Positions 6,600-8,469 of a stretch of DNA of 8,469 nt are shown here, in pieces. Source of the DNA: CAMBDR01 sp046597185 (lineage in GTDB: Bacteria > Pseudomonadota > Gammaproteobacteria > Burkholderiales > Burkholderiaceae_D); assembly GCA_046597185.1 (NCBI GenBank), contig JBKJLF010000698.1:1-8469 (forward strand), given 5' to 3'. The stretch's first letter is position 1. Each line of letters starts with the position of its first letter. Under the pieces are notes generated by a model. That model did no database searches. It was not told where the DNA came from and worked only from the letters and a program-made list of their open reading frames with translations. Made by a program: the position numbers and the translations under genes.

Positions 6600-6650
6600 T
6601 TCTCGGTTGCGATCCCTTTTCAACCTTGCCCCTAGCCAAATGAGTCGCTC

Positions 6651-7493
6651 ATGAATAATCGTCAAATCAACCAACAACACCGCACCAGCTTTGATAGCAT
6701 CCGTAGTCTTGATGCAAACGGCCATGAATATTGGTCGGCCCGCGCATTGGCAAAGACACTTGATTATTCGGAATATCGTCATTTTCAACCTGTGATTGAT
6801 CGAGCGCGAGAGGCGTGTCGCAATAGCGGCCAAGCACCGGAAAACCATTTCGAGGATGTGCTCGAAATGGTTGATATTGGGTCAGGAGCCAAGCGTCAAA
6901 TATCGGATGTACGGCTATCGCGCTATGCCTGCTACTTGATCGTTCAAAACGGTGACCCAGCCAAATCTGTTATCGCTAATGGTCAAACCTATTTTGCACT
7001 CCAAACCCGCCGTCAGGAATTGAGCGACGACGCGGCGTTTGCCCAACTGACCGAAGATGAAAAGCGGCTCGCCATCCGCAATGAACTATCCAACCACAAC
7101 AAACAATTGGCAGCAGCCGCCAAAGACGCGGGGGTTGAAACCGCACTCGATTATGCTGTCTTTCAAGATCACGGCTATCGCGGCCTGTACGGCGGCATGG
7201 CGGCGCGCGATATTCATGTCAATAAAGGTTTAAAGAAAAGTCAAAAAATCCTCGATCACATGGGCAGTACAGAGTTAGCCGCCAACCTATTCCGCGCCAC
7301 ACAAACTGAAGAAAAGCTGCGGCGTGACCAGATACAAGGTAAAAAGCAAGCGAATCTGGCACATAAGGAAGTCGGCCAAAAAGTCAGACAAACCATTAAG
7401 GACTTGGGCGGCACCATGCCAGAAGACTTGCCCACACCCGCGACTAGCATTCAGCAGATTGAAAACGCTAAGAAGAAGCTCAGTCAAAAATAA
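6651..7493 (+). CDS. dinD: DNA damage-inducible protein D (DinD)
   Basis: The product has 280 residues, close to the roughly 274 of Escherichia coli DinD, and is recognisable along its whole length. Signature stretches are EYWSARALAKTLDYSEYRHF (about 26-45, a BRO-N-like fold), LSRYACYLIVQNGDPAKSVI (about 86-105), TYFALQTRRQEL, DEKRLAIRNELSNHNKQL, DHGYRGLYGG and LDHMGSTELAANLFRATQTE (about 202-221). The lysine-rich tail starts at about 225. In E. coli the gene is LexA-regulated, and the protein has been reported to inhibit RecA-mediated strand exchange by promoting RecA filament disassembly. ATG 6651 is the obvious start by alignment, although its Shine-Dalgarno is poor. A 4-codon ORF at 6640 ends in TGA overlapping this ATG (ATGA), so re-initiation could help. 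It is probably monocistronic. The usual SOS operator is not evident, so control may differ from E. coli. Confidence 0.95.
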   Translation: MNNRQINQQHRTSFDSIRSLDANGHEYWSARALAKTLDYSEYRHFQPVIDRAREACRNSGQAPENHFEDVLEMVDIGSGAKRQISDVRLSRYACYLIVQNGDPAKSVIANGQTYFALQTRRQELSDDAAFAQLTEDEKRLAIRNELSNHNKQLAAAAKDAGVETALDYAVFQDHGYRGLYGGMAARDIHVNKGLKKSQKILDHMGSTELAANLFRATQTEEKLRRDQIQGKKQANLAHKEVGQKVRQTIKDLGGTMPEDLPTPATSIQQIENAKKKLSQK

Positions 7494-7627
7494 TGACACA
7501 CGCCTTTCGGTTAATGTAGGTGATATTAAGTACATGTGGCATTGGCGGACGCGAACGGCAACTTAAAGAAGCCAAATAAAAACTATCTATACGCAAGTAT
7601 TTGCATAAACTATTGATAAAAATTTAG
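7494..7627 (+). other. AT-rich spacer after dinD, no gene seen
   Basis: No open frame with a ribosome site and no strong terminator hairpin was found. A short dyad GCAA-GTAT-TTGC (7593-7604) is the only symmetry noticed. The stretch 7576-7627 is A/T-rich and may hold a promoter for the small ORFs downstream, but no convincing -35/-10 pair could be assigned. Confidence 0.4.
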
Positions 7628-7655
7628 ACCATATCGAGGATATCCTCGTTATGGT
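7628..7655 (+). repeat. 28-bp palindrome, third copy of the family (core only)
   Basis: ACCATATCGAGGAT (7628-7641) followed directly by ATCCTCGTTATGGT (7642-7655) is a gapless dyad with one mismatched pair. It has the same core as the 49-bp repeats (two substitutions over 28 bp relative to copies 1 and 2), but their flanking sequences are absent. Conservation of the palindrome alone suggests that the dyad is the functional part. Confidence 0.85.
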
Positions 7656-7671
7656 TTCATAGGGGGAATTG

Positions 7672-7713
7672 GTGAGTAATTTTGTGAAAATCAATCGAAT
7701 GATCATCCTTTAG
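7672..7713 (+). CDS. 13-residue small ORF with good ribosome site
   Basis: AGGGGG (7661-7666) lies 5 nt before GTG 7672. The frame encodes MSNFVKINRMIIL and ends at TAG 7711-7713. The last base of that stop begins the Shine-Dalgarno (GAGGTGA) of the next small ORF, so the two would be translationally linked. No homology is recognised. It may be a leader peptide or the stump of a lost gene. Confidence 0.3.
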   Translation: MSNFVKINRMIIL

Positions 7714-7723
7714 AGGTGAGAAA

Positions 7724-7849
7724 ATGAAACCAAAAAGGCGGAAGGCGCAAAAAGCCATCAACGCATTTTGTATTACTACTGAAAGGTTTGGATTGCAAAT
7801 TACCATCGTTACCATATCGAGCATATCCTCGATATGGTCTGCCAAGTAG
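7724..7849 (+). CDS. 41-residue small ORF running into the palindromic repeat
   Basis: GAGGTGA (7713-7719) is well placed before ATG 7724. The first 25 residues are basic (MKPKRRKAQKAINAFC and onward). From residue 26 the reading frame is the palindromic repeat itself, giving a hydrophobic Ile/Ser-rich tail (TIVTISSISSIWSAK) that ends at TAG 7847, inside the repeat. The real gene was probably longer and was cut by insertion of the repeat, which supplied a new stop. No family is recognised. A basic head with a hydrophobic tail resembles small membrane-active peptides only superficially. Confidence 0.4.
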   Translation: MKPKRRKAQKAINAFCITTERFGLQITIVTISSISSIWSAK

Positions 7850-7850
7850 C
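7802..7850 (+). repeat. 49-bp palindromic repeat, copy 2 (upstream of the MNT gene)
   Basis: Arms ACCATATCGAG (7811-7821) and CTCGATATGGT (7828-7838) flank CATATC, with the same outer flanks as copy 1 and a single difference in 49 bp (T7840). It is in the same orientation as copy 1, 1.28 kb apart, with dinD and two small ORFs between them. It ends 28 bp before the MNT start codon, a position similar to an operator. Confidence 0.9.
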
Positions 7851-7878
7851 AGTCATCAATTAAATACGGATTCACAAA

Positions 7879-8115
7879 ATGAAACCTTCAGAAGCACTCA
7901 ACCTCCACCGCGCAGCGATCCGTAGCATTGTCGCTATGCATCGCGCCACCAATGTGCGTGTGTTTGGCTCGGTGGTACATGGCTTGGATACCGAGAGAAG
8001 CGATCTTGATTTATTAATTGACCCCACGCCCAACACCACGATAATGGATATTGGTGCGATTCGCCATCAACTTGGCAAATTACTCGGCGTGCCCGTCGAT
8101 GTGCTCACCCCCTAA
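7879..8115 (+). CDS. MNT-type minimal nucleotidyltransferase (antitoxin family), C-terminus frameshifted
   Basis: The 78-residue product carries the polymerase-beta-like nucleotidyltransferase signature: G30-S31 in VFGSVVHG, and D42-x-D44 in SDLDLLID. Relatives are about 96 residues long and end with a stretch like DVLTPKALP..FRA.V. Here the frame stops right after DVLTP (TAA 8113-8115). The missing tail KALPDHFRATVIAAAV is present in another frame directly downstream. The break is at a C5 run (8108-8112), where removing one C restores the family sequence. MntA-type enzymes usually neutralise a HEPN RNase toxin by AMPylating it, and are often paired with it. No HEPN gene is visible here, so this copy is an orphan or its partner has been lost. 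The ribosome site is weak. The catalytic motif is intact, so a shortened enzyme is possible. Confidence 0.85.
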   Translation: MKPSEALNLHRAAIRSIVAMHRATNVRVFGSVVHGLDTERSDLDLLIDPTPNTTIMDIGAIRHQLGKLLGVPVDVLTP

Positions 8116-8269
8116 AGCCTTGCCGGATCATTTTCGCGCCACCGTAATCGCAGCGGCTGTGTTGATATGGGCGCTGATGGATTTTTTCCTGAAAGCACGC
8201 AATTTCAGTCAAAGCCACGCACGTACAGCCGCCAAACCGCGCAAACCCAAAGCTACCAAACCCCTATAG
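8116..8269 (+). pseudogene. Detached C-terminal coding tail of the MNT gene, in another frame, with unrelated extension
   Basis: The frame beginning at the CCCTAAAG junction reads KALPDHFRATVIAAAV, the expected end of MNT proteins. It then runs on without the usual stop into WALMDFFLKARNFSQ and a lysine/proline-rich end, TAG 8267. The extension past about 8162 matches no family I recognise, and the native stop has been lost or replaced. Nothing else coding was seen up to the helicase stop at 8317. Confidence 0.6.
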
Positions 8270-8316
8270 CCCAAGGCCAACCGAATCTGCATGGCTCGCA
8301 TCAAGGGCCAACTGCG

Positions 8317-8469
8317 TCAAAGCCGCTGCAAAAAACCGCTTTCCACATCAGTCTGCGCAAGCTCCGGCACCAACAACACCAAATGCGCCCTGGTACGGGT
8401 AATCGCCACATAAAACCGATTCTCTTCTTCCAACCGTGGCACGCCCTTGCGCGGAAAACTACCCTGCTC
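8317..8469 (-). CDS. UvrD/Rep-like helicase, C-terminal 50 residues (partial, continues past the right edge)
   Basis: The minus strand reads from the window edge to TGA at 8317-8319. It encodes superfamily 1A motif VI: EEENRFYVAITRTRAHLVLL (8371-8430), equivalent to the E-x-R-x-x-Y-V-A-x-T-R-A-x-x pattern that contains the arginine finger. About 17 residues follow motif VI, so the protein ends soon after it, like compact UvrD-like helicases without a long C-terminal extension. The rest of the gene, including motif I, lies outside the window. It converges on the MNT gene. It has the same orientation as the truncated helicase at 1-402, but the visible parts do not overlap, so their relationship cannot be tested here. 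Confidence 0.88.
   Translation of the reverse strand, partial: EQGSFPRKGVPRLEEENRFYVAITRTRAHLVLLVPELAQTDVESGFLQRL

Noticed and set aside
6510..6848. Minus-strand ORF whose frame reads YLADHIEDMLDMVTM
   Set aside because: That peptide is only one frame of the palindromic repeat; a minus-strand ORF over copy 2 shows the same string. It otherwise overlaps dinD antisense.
7324..7566. Plus-strand ORF after or overlapping the end of dinD
   Set aside because: It lies mostly inside dinD in another frame, and its basic composition is a by-product of the lysine-rich DinD tail.
6523..7850. CRISPR array
   Set aside because: There are only three copies, spaced by about 1.1 kb and 0.17 kb, with unequal flanks and genes between. 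There are no regular spacers.
8051..8269. Independent 72-codon gene
   Set aside because: Its first part is an out-of-frame read of the MNT gene and its middle is the frameshifted MNT tail, so it is not a separate gene.
8116..8316. HEPN toxin partner of the MNT protein
   Set aside because: No R-x4-6-H HEPN motif and no sufficient open frame were found downstream. The space to the helicase stop is only about 200 bp.

Overview
The window looks like an accessory 'defence/repair island' from a Pseudomonadota chromosome or large plasmid, most likely gamma- or betaproteobacterial. The evidence is a DinD protein very close to the enterobacterial one, an Rpn-family (PD-(D/E)XK nuclease/transposase-like) gene of the kind common in environmental gamma- and betaproteobacteria, a short MNT-type nucleotidyltransferase, and moderately GC-rich coding DNA interrupted by AT-rich intergenic stretches. 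Genus cannot be read from the sequence alone. No rRNA, tRNA or CRISPR array was seen.

Layout. (i) 1-402, minus strand: the middle of a UvrD/Rep-like helicase (motifs II, III and IV) that has no N-terminal Walker A. It abuts or overlaps (ii) 363-1344, plus strand: an Rpn-family gene broken by a Trp-to-stop change at codon 23 and a frameshift near 984. (iii) 1345-1550: a control region with a TATACT -10 box, a perfect 7-bp hairpin and a second palindrome in the putative leader. (iv) 1551-5045: a large intact protein with an N-terminal calcineurin-like metallophosphoesterase, a central STAND-type P-loop NTPase and a C-terminal helical/TPR-like region. This is the architecture of a sensor-ATPase-effector conflict or immune protein and is the most interesting gene here. 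(v) 5095-6252: a COG2865-like HATPase/winged-helix protein without its usual N-terminal AlbA_2 domain, linked to the STAND gene by a chain of stop/start overlaps. (vi) 6253-6650: an AT-rich spacer with 12-bp iteron-like repeats, weak terminator-like hairpins, a 20-codon ORF behind a perfect AGGAGG and a palindromic repeat. (vii) 6651-7493: dinD. (viii) 7494-7878: a spacer with two more copies of the palindrome and two small ORFs with good ribosome binding sites. (ix) 7879-8115: an MNT nucleotidyltransferase (antitoxin type) whose C-terminus is frameshifted at a C5 run and which has no visible HEPN partner. (x) 8317-8469, minus strand: the C-terminal end of another UvrD-like helicase (motif VI and stop).

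How they may work together. The two intact large genes (MPE-STAND-TPR and the HATPase/wHTH protein) form a tight candidate operon in which the second could regulate or assist the first. This is inferred from architecture and spacing. The flanks (broken helicase, broken Rpn gene, frameshifted MNT, N-truncated HATPase protein) show a region of rapid gene turnover, as expected of a defence island. The 49-bp palindromic repeat lies upstream of both dinD and the MNT gene, with a third, shorter copy of the palindrome between them. It is either a shared operator or a dispersed element that helped assemble this segment.
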